The notes beneath the pieces were generated by a model. The model was not told the DNA's origin, searched no databases, and saw only the letters and a list, made by a program, of their open reading frames with translations. Positions 1 to 6,275 of a stretch of 7,882 nt of DNA are shown here, in pieces (position 1 is the stretch's first letter; each line of letters starts with the position of its first letter). Made by a program: the position numbers and the translations under genes. Source of the DNA: AC-32 sp046726435 (lineage in GTDB: Bacteria > Actinomycetota > Thermoleophilia > Gaiellales > Gaiellaceae); NCBI GenBank assembly GCA_046726435.1, contig JBKPAM010000044.1, positions 1-7,882 on the forward strand. Direction: 5' to 3'.

Positions 1-1112
1 ACGGGCCGGCGCCGCACCTGCACGGCCTTCGTCAGCGCAAAGGCCCAGAGCCCGCCGAGCACGAGCGCGAACGCGACGAGCAGCGGCGTGTTGACGTCGT
101 TGTACGGCGAAGGCGCGTTGTGGAAGAGCATCAGCGAGCCCACGACGATGCTGATCAGGCCGGAGACGGTGAGCGCTCCGTGCGTGACCACGTGCGCGTC
201 GATCACGAGCAGCGCCGCGCCGAGGATCAGCAGCGCGAGGCCGGCCCAGCTGATCGGGAGCACGGCGAAGCCGAAGAGCGCGGTCAGGAGCGCAACGGCG
301 CCCAGCGCCCCGGGGAGCACCACTCCAGGGTGGAAGATCTCGAAGCCGATCCCTGCGATTCCGGCGAGGAAGAGCAACGGGATCAGGTTGGGGTCGATCA
401 GGGTGTTGAGCAGGCGGGTGAAGAAGCCCGGGTTTGCTTCGACGATCTGCGCGTTCGCCGTGTGGAGCACGAAGTTCTTGCCGACGGTCTTGCGGCCGTC
501 GATCTTGTCCAGCAGCGCTGGTAGCGAGGGGGAGATGTCGTCGATCACGTTCATCTTCAGCGCCTTGTCGGCGCTGAGGTTCGATGCTTGCTTCACGGCC
601 AGCACCGCCCAGGCCTGGTTGCGGCCGTGGAACTTCGCCAGGCCGCTCAGGGAGGCGGCGGCGTCGTTGATCACCTTGCGGCGCAGGTCGCTGCCGAGGT
701 TCGCGCCGCTCGCGTCGATCGGCGTCGACGAGCCGATGTTCGTCGCCGGCGCCATCGCGAGCTCGTCGGCCGCCTGGCTGATCCAGACCCCGGCCGAGGC
801 GGCGCGGGCACCCGGCGGGGACACGTAGACGATCACCGGGATCTTCGAGGCGAGCTCGTGCTTGACGATCGTCCGCATCGAGTCGGAGAGGCCGCCTGGG
901 GTGTCGAGCACGATCACCGCCGCGTCGTAGCCGTCCTTCTGCGCCCGGTCGAGCTGATGGTCGAGATAGCTCGACGTGACCGGGTTGACCTCCATGTCGA
1001 AGTTGATCGCCAGCACCTTGTGCTGTCCCGAGGAGGCTCCGAAGGCGATGGCCGGAACGGCGAGGGCCACGGCCAACGAGCCGAAAAATCCCCGCAGGAA
1101 TGGCCCTTTCAC
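1..1112 (-). CDS. NfeD-family membrane-bound ClpP-class serine protease, C-terminus cut by window edge
   Basis: Integral membrane protease of the NfeD1b/PH1510 type. Characterised relatives cleave hydrophobic stomatin segments with a Ser-Lys dyad. The visible 370 residues start with a signal-like segment (about 1-26, hydrophobic LAVALAVPAIAF after two basic residues). A ClpP/crotonase-like domain follows (about 32-215): DTPGG at 70-74, nucleophile Ser106 in ARAASAG, and Lys146 in RRKVIN at the place of the PH1510 catalytic lysine. Then come about five hydrophobic membrane segments (about 244-260, 266-285, 288-305, 316-331, 344-361) with the family motif HPGVVLPG at 261-268. The C-terminal OB-fold NfeD domain would lie beyond the left edge. 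The GTG start is chosen because an in-frame TAG lies five codons upstream, the next internal starts would lose the basic end of the signal, and an extended -10 precedes it. It is divergent from the amidase gene. Any stomatin/slipin partner would be outside the window. Family is sure, substrate unknown. Confidence 0.9.
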   Translation of the reverse strand, partial: MKGPFLRGFFGSLAVALAVPAIAFGASSGQHKVLAINFDMEVNPVTSSYLDHQLDRAQKDGYDAAVIVLDTPGGLSDSMRTIVKHELASKIPVIVYVSPPGARAASAGVWISQAADELAMAPATNIGSSTPIDASGANLGSDLRRKVINDAAASLSGLAKFHGRNQAWAVLAVKQASNLSADKALKMNVIDDISPSLPALLDKIDGRKTVGKNFVLHTANAQIVEANPGFFTRLLNTLIDPNLIPLLFLAGIAGIGFEIFHPGVVLPGALGAVALLTALFGFAVLPISWAGLALLILGAALLVIDAHVVTHGALTVSGLISIVVGSLMLFHNAPSPYNDVNTPLLVAFALVLGGLWAFALTKAVQVRRRP

Positions 1113-1193
1113 TCCGTAAAGATTCTATCAGCGAGGCCCTGTTTGCCTTGCGGCCCAGGAAGTCGTCTGCGACTCTCGAAGCCGGGTCCCCCT
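1113..1193. promoter_or_regulatory. Divergent intergenic region between protease and amidase genes
   Basis: This 81-bp gap separates two genes transcribed away from each other, so it must carry promoters for both unless the amidase promoter lies inside the protease gene. The protease -10 is visible at 1122-1130. For the amidase I see no TANNNT box close to its GTG and only a weak purine-rich stretch before it. A short perfect inverted repeat, AGTCG-TCTG-CGACT at 1161-1174, could be an operator half-site pair or a chance hairpin. Confidence 0.5.
1122..1130 (-). promoter_or_regulatory. Extended -10 promoter of the NfeD-type protease gene
   Basis: Read on the minus strand this is TGATAGAAT, a TGn extension followed by a good -10 hexamer (TAGAAT). 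Nine bases separate the hexamer from the GTG start. Transcription would then begin at or within about 2-3 nt of the start codon, giving a leaderless or nearly leaderless mRNA. That fits the lack of a properly spaced Shine-Dalgarno sequence. I find no convincing -35 hexamer 16-18 bp upstream, which is tolerable for an extended -10 promoter. The site is predicted from sequence only. Confidence 0.5.
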
Positions 1194-3254
1194 GTGAAGC
1201 TCCTCGTCGCCGCCGCAGTCTTGGCCGCTGCCTTCCCTGGATCGGCGCTCGCCGCCGGGCTCGTGCACGAGCGCGACCTTCGACCGCGCGCTCCAAGCCG
1301 CGTGCTCTCGCCAGGCGTGTTCGAGCTCGTTGGAGTGCACTGGCAGGGCCCGGGCGCAGTCAAGTACCGGACGCGGAGCCTCGCCGGCCGCTGGAGCGCG
1401 TGGCGGGTCTTCGGCGACGAGGATGCCCTACCCGACCGGGGCCGCGAGACACGCGCGACTCGCGGCTGGCGCGTCTCGGACCCCTCTTGGACGGGCCCTT
1501 CGAACGGCATCCAGTACCGGATCGTCGGGCGGGTGAAGCGGCTTCGCGCGTACTTCGTCTGGAGCCCGAGGCTGCCGTCGCCGACGAAGCGCCTCGACCT
1601 CGCCGGCGCGCCGCCGATCATCACGCGCGCGGGCTGGCACGCCGACGAGTCGATCCGCCGAGGGAAGCCCTTCTACGCCGACGGCGTGCACCTCGCAATC
1701 GTCCACCACACGGTCAACTCGAACTCGTACACGAAGGCGCAGTCGGCCTCGATCGTGAAGGGGATCGAGCTCTACCACGTGAAGAGCAACGGCTGGAACG
1801 ACATCGGCTACAACTTCCTCGTCGACAAGTACGGCCAGATCTTCGAGGGGCGGTACGGGGGGATGACGCGGCCGGTGATCGGCGCCCATGCCATGGGCTT
1901 CAACACCGGCTCGGTCGGGATCGCGGTGATCGGCGACTACTCCTCGACGTCGATCACGCCGGCTGCGCGGGCCGCACTCGTCTCGCTCATCGCCTGGCGG
2001 CTCGACTACGCGCACGTCGACCCGCTCTCGAGCGTCGTGCGCGTCTCTTCCGGGAACCCGCGCTACCCGGCCGGCAGGGCGGTGACGCTGAAGGCGATCT
2101 CGGGACACCGCGACGTTTACCCGACCAGCTGCCCGGGCAACGGCGTCTACGCGCAGCTGCCCTCGATCCGCACGGCTGTGGCGCGGACAGGCCTGCCGAA
2201 GCTGTACGCGCCCACCGTCACCGGCACGATCGGCGGGCCGGTGCGGTTCAGGGCGCGCCTCTCGAACACGGTGCCATGGACGGTGACGGTCCGCGACGTG
2301 GCGGGAACGGTCCTGGCGACCGGCACGGGCACGGGGACGAGGGTCGACTGGACCTGGGATGCGACCGCGGCCCAGCCGGGCCGCTACACCTGGGCGATCA
2401 CCGCGCCGCAGGTGCGCGCCGCGACGGGCGCGATCGGGACGGCGCCGGTGCCGCTCTCGTTGCAACAGCTGCGCGTCGCCCCGACGATTGTCTCTCCGAA
2501 CGGCGACGGGCACGCCGACCAGGCAAAGGTCAGCTTCCGGCTCTCCACTCCGGCGACCGTGACCGCGACGGTGCTGAACTCGGTGAACGCCCCGGTCGCG
2601 ACGGTCCTCAACGGACGCCGCGCGGCCGGCAAGCAGGAGCTCGTCTGGAACCCTGCGACGGTGCCCGACGGCTGGTACCAGCTGTTGATCGTCGCCAAGG
2701 CGGCCGGGAAGCAGGTACAGACCTCGACTCGCTTCTGGATCGACCGGACCCTCGCGAACGTCGCCGCGACCAGCCCGGCCTTCTCGCCGAACGGCGACGG
2801 CCAGCTCGACACGATCGGCCTCTCCTTCCGCCTCCTCAACCCCGCGCACGTCGCAGTGCGCGTCTTGCAGGCGGGGCAGGAAGTCGCGACGCTGCTCGAC
2901 AGGGACGCGGCCGCGGGCCCGCAGCGGCTGTCGTGGAACGGCAGCCGGCTGCCGGACGGGCGCTACCGGATCTCGGTCACGACGACCGACGCGCTGCTCG
3001 ACGTGACGCAGGCAATCCCGGTGAGCATCGACCGGAAGCCGCCGTTGTTACGGCTGATCTCGTTCTCGCGGCTCACGTTCAGGGTCGGCGAGCCGGGCCG
3101 GCTCGTGGTTGCGGTGAACGGACGCTGGCGGCGTGTCAACGTCAAGCGGGCAGGCCTCGTCCGCCTGGGCAGCCGGAGCACGGTGCGCAGCGTGGCCGCC
3201 TACGCGGTTGACCTCGCCGGCAACAAGAGCCGGGTCATCCGCGCGCGACGCTGA
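1194..3254 (+). CDS. Secreted PGRP-type N-acetylmuramoyl-L-alanine amidase with FlgD-like Ig repeats
   Basis: Predicted zinc amidase that cuts the MurNAc-L-Ala bond of peptidoglycan outside the membrane. It has 686 residues. Signal peptide 1-21 (VKLLVAAAVL... ending SALAAG) is followed by a region (about 40-125) with RTR and WSAW motifs, as found before the catalytic domain in many actinobacterial PGRP-like proteins. The amidase_2/PGRP domain (about 140-332) has zinc ligands His171 (IVHHT), His305 (SGHRD) and Cys313 (TSCPG), plus Tyr206 (IGYNF) at the T7-lysozyme catalytic tyrosine position. The set therefore looks active. The C-terminal half holds Ig-like units at about 336-420 (degenerate), 426-517, 522-614 and 615-686 (divergent), probably for wall binding or spacing. 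The GTG start is chosen because it begins a clean signal peptide; the frame stays open upstream but reads there as low-complexity antisense of the protease gene. A Shine-Dalgarno sequence is weak or absent. Its physiological role (growth, division or defence) cannot be told from sequence. Confidence 0.9.
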   Translation: MKLLVAAAVLAAAFPGSALAAGLVHERDLRPRAPSRVLSPGVFELVGVHWQGPGAVKYRTRSLAGRWSAWRVFGDEDALPDRGRETRATRGWRVSDPSWTGPSNGIQYRIVGRVKRLRAYFVWSPRLPSPTKRLDLAGAPPIITRAGWHADESIRRGKPFYADGVHLAIVHHTVNSNSYTKAQSASIVKGIELYHVKSNGWNDIGYNFLVDKYGQIFEGRYGGMTRPVIGAHAMGFNTGSVGIAVIGDYSSTSITPAARAALVSLIAWRLDYAHVDPLSSVVRVSSGNPRYPAGRAVTLKAISGHRDVYPTSCPGNGVYAQLPSIRTAVARTGLPKLYAPTVTGTIGGPVRFRARLSNTVPWTVTVRDVAGTVLATGTGTGTRVDWTWDATAAQPGRYTWAITAPQVRAATGAIGTAPVPLSLQQLRVAPTIVSPNGDGHADQAKVSFRLSTPATVTATVLNSVNAPVATVLNGRRAAGKQELVWNPATVPDGWYQLLIVAKAAGKQVQTSTRFWIDRTLANVAATSPAFSPNGDGQLDTIGLSFRLLNPAHVAVRVLQAGQEVATLLDRDAAAGPQRLSWNGSRLPDGRYRISVTTTDALLDVTQAIPVSIDRKPPLLRLISFSRLTFRVGEPGRLVVAVNGRWRRVNVKRAGLVRLGSRSTVRSVAAYAVDLAGNKSRVIRARR
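2469..3035 (+). repeat. Two tandem FlgD-type Ig-like repeats encoded within the amidase gene
   Basis: Residues 426-517 and 522-614 of the amidase are homologous units of about 93 residues. Each starts with SPNGDG (2493-2510 and 2784-2801) and then has SFRL, an ATVL/ATLL strand, a tryptophan-asparagine pair (VWN / SWN), PDGxY and a closing IDR. This matches FlgD Ig-like domains of secreted bacterial proteins. The NGDG loop resembles a calcium-binding turn, which is inference only. The nucleotide sequences have diverged, so this is an old protein-level duplication and not a recent DNA repeat. Confidence 0.75.
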
Positions 3255-3278
3255 CGCTGCGTAGGCACGGCAGCCACA

Positions 3279-3284
3279 TACACT
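3279..3284 (+). promoter_or_regulatory. Candidate -10 box of the sigma factor-fab operon
   Basis: TACACT fits the TANNNT -10 pattern and lies 9 nt before the GTG of the sigma gene, the same spacing as for the divergent protease gene. Transcription would start at or very near the GTG, which suits a leaderless start. No Shine-Dalgarno sequence is seen, and the 39-bp gap after the amidase stop leaves little other room. No good -35 is visible at 16-18 bp; CTGACG at 3251-3256 resembles one but is about 22 bp away. Readthrough from the amidase gene is the alternative, since I see no terminator in the gap. Confidence 0.4.
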
Positions 3285-3293
3285 ACGGCCGCC

Positions 3294-3908
3294 GTGCAAC
3301 CTCCTCTCCGCAAGCGCCGTCAGATTCGGCAAGACCCGCGGCCGCAGCGGCCGCTCGTCTACGAGAGGCTCAGTGATCCCATCCTCGTCAAGCGAGCGAA
3401 GGACGGCGACGGCCAGGCGCTCGCGGCGTTGTGCGAACGGCACGCGCCGCGGGTCGAGCGGCTCGCCGCGCACCTGCTCGCCGACCCAGAGGACGCCCGC
3501 GACGCGGCACAGGAGGCGATGGCCAAGCTGTGCGTGCGGCTGCGGCAGTTCCGCGGCGACTCACAGTTCGGGACGTGGCTCCACCGGCTGGTGGTCAACA
3601 CCTGCCATGACGTCGCCGACCGCCAGCGCGTCCGCCGCTGCGAGCCGCTGCTCCAGGACGAGCGCGTCGCAAGCGATGCCGACCCGGCGCGCGAAGCGGC
3701 CCTTTCGGAGCTGCGCCACGAGCTGGCCGCGGAGCTCGGGACGCTGTCACGAGAGCAGGCGAGCGTGGTCGTTCTGAAGGACGCGCTCGGCTTCTCGTTC
3801 GCGGAGATCTCCGAGCAGTCGGGGATGCCGGTCGGGACCGCGAAGTGCTACGCGCACCGCGCCCGCGCCGGCCTGCGCGCACGGCTCACGGACGACGCAG
3901 CCGCGTGA
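3294..3908 (+). CDS. ECF-type RNA polymerase sigma factor, first gene of the fab operon
   Basis: Alternative sigma-70 family factor of 204 residues directing RNA polymerase to a specific promoter set. Region 2 spans about 29-112: ADPEDARDAAQEAMAKL, then FRGDSQFGTWLHRLVVNTC, the usual ECF core- and -10-binding helices. Region 4 spans about 139-198, with the HTH FAEISEQSGMPVGTAKCYAHRAR reading the -35. A basic, proline-rich tail of about 28 residues precedes region 2. The GTG start is the only usable initiator: an in-frame stop (the amidase TGA at 3252) lies 14 codons upstream, and the next candidate, TTG, falls within region 2. The stop overlaps the fabZ start as GTGA, so the two are translationally coupled. 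No anti-sigma gene is adjacent downstream, and the upstream neighbour is a secreted enzyme, so control of its activity is unclear. The five cysteines (47, 80, 104, 116, 185) do not form a recognised zinc motif. Target promoters are unknown; autoregulation of the operon is possible but unproven. Confidence 0.88.
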   Translation: MQPPLRKRRQIRQDPRPQRPLVYERLSDPILVKRAKDGDGQALAALCERHAPRVERLAAHLLADPEDARDAAQEAMAKLCVRLRQFRGDSQFGTWLHRLVVNTCHDVADRQRVRRCEPLLQDERVASDADPAREAALSELRHELAAELGTLSREQASVVVLKDALGFSFAEISEQSGMPVGTAKCYAHRARAGLRARLTDDAAA

Positions 3909-4336
3909 CGCTCGGCCGCGAGGAGATCGAGGCGATCCTGCCTCACCGAGAGCCGTTCCTCCTGATCGACGAGGTCCTCGAGCTCGAGCCCGGCGAGCGC
4001 GTCGTGGCCCGCAAGACCGTGCGGCCCGACGAGTGGTACCTGAAGGGCCACTTCCCTGGCCGTCCCGTGATGCCCGGCGTGCTGATCGTCGAGGCGATGG
4101 CCCAGACCGGCGCTGTGGCGGTGCTGTCGCAGGACGAGAACCGCGGCCGGCTCGCGCTCTTCGCGGGGATCGACGACGTGCGGTTCAAGCGGATCGTCGA
4201 GCCCGGGGACGAGCTGGTCTTCGAGTGCCGGCTCGAGGCCGTGCGCGGGCCGGTGGGCAAGGGAAAGGCGACGGCTCGCGTCGGCGAGCAGCTGGCTGCC
4301 CGCGGGACGTTGACCTTTGCCGTGGAGCAGACGTGA
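3905..4336 (+). CDS. fabZ: 3-hydroxyacyl-[acyl-carrier-protein] dehydratase FabZ
   Basis: Cytoplasmic hot-dog-fold dehydratase that removes water from (3R)-hydroxyacyl-ACP to give trans-2-enoyl-ACP in fatty-acid elongation. It has 143 residues, normal for FabZ. The N-terminal ILPHREPFLLIDEV is the family signature. His49 in GHFPGRPVMPGVL and Glu63 in VEAMAQTGA form the catalytic pair; glutamate rather than aspartate at the second position favours FabZ over FabA. FAGIDDVRFKR at 86-96 is also typical. The GTG start overlaps the sigma-factor stop by 4 nt (GTGA) and puts the PHREPF motif at the expected distance from the N-terminus. The Shine-Dalgarno sequence is weak, so coupling to the upstream gene probably drives initiation. 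The stop in turn overlaps the fabH start. Confidence 0.95.
   Translation: MTLGREEIEAILPHREPFLLIDEVLELEPGERVVARKTVRPDEWYLKGHFPGRPVMPGVLIVEAMAQTGAVAVLSQDENRGRLALFAGIDDVRFKRIVEPGDELVFECRLEAVRGPVGKGKATARVGEQLAARGTLTFAVEQT
4324..4327 (+). promoter_or_regulatory. Shine-Dalgarno sequence of fabH
   Basis: GGAG lies inside the end of fabZ, 5 nt before the GTG at 4333. It supports that start over others in the same open frame and fits reinitiation at the GTGA overlap. Confidence 0.6.
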
Positions 4337-5346
4337 TCGGCACCGCGAACGGCGTCGCGATCTCGATCACCGGCCTCGGGTGCCACGTGCCCGAGCGCGT
4401 GCTGACGAACGACGACCTCTCCGAGCTGATGGACACCTCGGACGAGTGGATCCGTGAGCGCACCGGCATCCGGGAGCGGCGGATCGCGGCGCCCGAGGAG
4501 GCGCTCTCGGATCTCTGCCTCCCCGCCGCCTTGCAGGCGCTCGAGGAAGCAGGTCTCGAGGGCTCGCAGATCGATCTCATCATCGTGGCCACGGTCACGC
4601 CCGACATGGCATTTCCATCGACCGCCGCGATCCTCGCCGACCGGCTCGGTGCGTCAGACGCCGGCGCCTACGACCTCTCGGCCGGCTGTACCGGCTTCAT
4701 GTACGCGCTCGCGCAGGGCTACGGGATGCTGGCCGGCGGGCTGGCGCAAAGAGCGCTGATCGTCGGCGGCGACGTGCTCTCGAAGATCATGGACTGGAGC
4801 GACCGCAGCACCGCGGTGCTCTTCGGCGACGGGGCGGGCGCGGTGGTGCTCGAGCGGGTCGCGGACGGCGGCTTCCTCGGCTTCGAGCTCGGCGCCGACG
4901 GCTCGGGCGGGCCGCAGCTCTACCTTCCCGGCGGCGGCTCGCGGGCGCCCGCCAGCGCCGAGTCCGTTGCCGAGCACCTCCACTTCGTGAGGATGAACGG
5001 CCGCGAGGTCTTCAAGTTCGCGACGCGTGTCCTCGTCAGCTCGGCCGAGGCGGTCCTGTCCGAGTGCGGACGCACGGTCGACGAGGTCGACGTCTACGTG
5101 CCCCACCAGGCGAACGTCCGGATCATCGAGCACGCGCGGCAGAAGCTCGGGATTCCCGAAGAGAAAGTCGTGGTTGACGTCGACCGGTACGGGAATACCT
5201 CGTCGGGATCGATCCCGCTGGCGCTCGCCGACGCGAAGGCCGACGGAAGGCTCCAGGCGGGGGAGCTCGTGCTGATGACGGGAATGGGTGCGGGGCTCAC
5301 CTGGGGCTCCGGTTTGATCGAATGGACAAACGGAGGACACGGATGA
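4333..5346 (+). CDS. fabH: 3-oxoacyl-[acyl-carrier-protein] synthase III (FabH)
   Basis: Thiolase-fold condensing enzyme that starts type II fatty-acid synthesis by joining an acyl-CoA primer with malonyl-ACP. It has 337 residues, close to the usual 310-340. The N-terminus carries DEWIRERTGIRERR at 38-50, the classic FabH signature. The triad is complete: Cys119 in LSAGCTGF, His258 in VPHQAN and Asn288 in YGNTSSGS. FGDGAGAVVL at 164-173 and the C-terminal GMGAGLTWG are family landmarks. Primer choice (acetyl versus branched-chain acyl-CoA) cannot be settled from the visible residues. The GTG start follows a good GGAG and overlaps the fabZ stop by 4 nt. The frame is open further upstream, but that stretch is the shadow of fabZ. 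The stop overlaps the fabD start as ATGA. Confidence 0.96.
   Translation: MIGTANGVAISITGLGCHVPERVLTNDDLSELMDTSDEWIRERTGIRERRIAAPEEALSDLCLPAALQALEEAGLEGSQIDLIIVATVTPDMAFPSTAAILADRLGASDAGAYDLSAGCTGFMYALAQGYGMLAGGLAQRALIVGGDVLSKIMDWSDRSTAVLFGDGAGAVVLERVADGGFLGFELGADGSGGPQLYLPGGGSRAPASAESVAEHLHFVRMNGREVFKFATRVLVSSAEAVLSECGRTVDEVDVYVPHQANVRIIEHARQKLGIPEEKVVVDVDRYGNTSSGSIPLALADAKADGRLQAGELVLMTGMGAGLTWGSGLIEWTNGGHG
5332..5336 (+). promoter_or_regulatory. Shine-Dalgarno sequence of fabD
   Basis: GGAGG sits 6 nt before the ATG at 5343 and is the strongest ribosome binding site in the window. It decides the fabD start: an in-frame ATG at 5322 lies upstream of this site and would add seven residues (MDKRRTR) before the typical MSAEKIAFCFPGQG beginning. 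Confidence 0.75.
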
Positions 5347-6275
5347 GTGCCGAGAAGATTGCATTCTGCTTCCCTGGCCAGGGCTCGCTCGAGGTGGGCA
5401 TGGGCCGGGAGATCGCTCTCGCTGTGCCGGAGGCGATGGAGGTCTACCGCCGCGGGAGCGAGGCCTCCGGCCTCGACCTCGTCCGGCTCTGCTTCGAGGC
5501 TCCAGAGGAGGAGCTCGTCCAGACGGAGGTGCAGCAGCCCGCCCTCGTCGCGACGAGCCTCGCCGTGCTCGCGGCGCTGCGCGCCGAGGGCTACCAGCCC
5601 GACTTCGTGGTCGGCCACTCGGTCGGCGAGTTCGCGGCTCTCGCCGCCGCACAGGCGCTTTCTGCCGACGACGCGATCGCGCTCGTGCGCGAGCGCGGGC
5701 TTGCGATGGCCGAGGCCGCGCGCGAGAACCCGGGCTCGATGGCCGCGATCCTCGGCCTCGAGGACGAGGTCGTCGAGGGCCTCTGCGCGCGAATCTCGAA
5801 CGTGTGGCCCGCGAACTACAACTGTCCCGGTCAGATCGTCATCTCGGGGCAGAACCGCTCGGTCGAGGAGTGCTGCAGCGTGGCCGAGTACGAGGGCGCG
5901 CGGCGGACTGTGAAGCTGCGCGTCTCCGGCGCCTTCCACAGCCCTCTGGTCGAGCGCGCGGCCGAGCGGCTGCGGCCCGCGATCGAGCGCGCGAAGATCA
6001 ACGACCCGATCGCGCCGTTCGTCTCGACGGTGACCGCGAAGATCGAGCCGGCGCAGCGGATGGCAGCGCTCCTGGTCGAGCAGCTGACGGCGCCGGTTCG
6101 CTTCAGGCAGGCCGCGCGCGAGCTGATGCGCCAAGGCGTCAAGGTATTCGTCGAGGTGGGTCCCGGGAACGTCCTGACCGGTTTACTGAAGAGGATCGAC
6201 AGGAGCGTAAAGGCGATCCCTGTGGGCGACCTGGCCTCGCTGGAAAAGCTACGGGAGACGCTCACCTCTGCCTGA
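5343..6275 (+). CDS. fabD: Malonyl-CoA:ACP transacylase (FabD)
   Basis: Cytoplasmic acyltransferase that moves malonyl from CoA to the ACP phosphopantetheine arm, supplying FabH and FabF with extender units. It has 310 residues, the standard size. FPGQGS at 10-15 gives the oxyanion glutamine (Gln13). Ser93 in GHSVGEFAAL is the nucleophile, Arg118 in RERG binds the malonyl carboxylate, and His199 in GAFHSPL completes the dyad. EVGPGNVLTGLLKRI at 271-285 is the usual C-terminal signature. Of the two in-frame ATGs the one at 5343 is preferred for its GGAGG site and 4-nt overlap with fabH. The gene's end overlaps the favoured fabG start by 8 nt. Nothing suggests loss of function. Confidence 0.96.
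   Translation: MSAEKIAFCFPGQGSLEVGMGREIALAVPEAMEVYRRGSEASGLDLVRLCFEAPEEELVQTEVQQPALVATSLAVLAALRAEGYQPDFVVGHSVGEFAALAAAQALSADDAIALVRERGLAMAEAARENPGSMAAILGLEDEVVEGLCARISNVWPANYNCPGQIVISGQNRSVEECCSVAEYEGARRTVKLRVSGAFHSPLVERAAERLRPAIERAKINDPIAPFVSTVTAKIEPAQRMAALLVEQLTAPVRFRQAARELMRQGVKVFVEVGPGNVLTGLLKRIDRSVKAIPVGDLASLEKLRETLTSA
6253..6257 (+). promoter_or_regulatory. Possible Shine-Dalgarno sequence for a CTG-initiated fabG
   Basis: GGGAG lies in the 3' end of fabD, 10 nt before the CTG at 6268. The spacing is a little long but usable. It supports CTG over a site further downstream, for which no comparable motif is properly placed. Confidence 0.35.

Noticed and set aside
88..828. Open plus-strand frames of 246 and 134 codons across the first 830 bases
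   Set aside because: They lie antisense to the protease gene, whose motifs (DTPGG, Ser106, Lys146, membrane segments) are clear. The plus-strand translations are low-complexity Arg/Ala/Ser sequences typical of GC-rich shadow frames.
1161..1174. AGTCG-TCTG-CGACT hairpin as a terminator or riboregulator
   Set aside because: The stem is only 5 bp, has no T-tract and lies between divergent genes where no terminator is needed. It is kept only as a possible operator in the intergenic entry.
588..1193. Upstream extension of the amidase frame to an ATG at 588
   Set aside because: The extension would overlap the protease gene antisense for over 500 bp and reads as charged low-complexity sequence. 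The GTG at 1194 begins a normal signal peptide.
1428..2849. A 473-codon minus-strand frame inside the amidase gene
   Set aside because: It is rich in Arg, Asp, Val and Ala with no domain or signal, and is fully antisense to a well-supported gene.
1100..3211. A 703-codon plus-strand frame overlapping the amidase in another frame
   Set aside because: Its translation is an Arg/Ala/Gly/Pro-rich string with no recognisable domain, a result of high GC and few stops. The overlapping amidase has full catalytic motifs.
3255..3293. Terminator between the amidase and sigma genes
   Set aside because: The 39-bp gap has no strong inverted repeat and no T-run; the best stem is 4 bp (ACGC/GCGT), which is not convincing.
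4654..6134. Long minus-strand frames opposite fabH and fabD
   Set aside because: They are Arg-rich shadows with no family motifs; fabH and fabD on the other strand have complete active sites.
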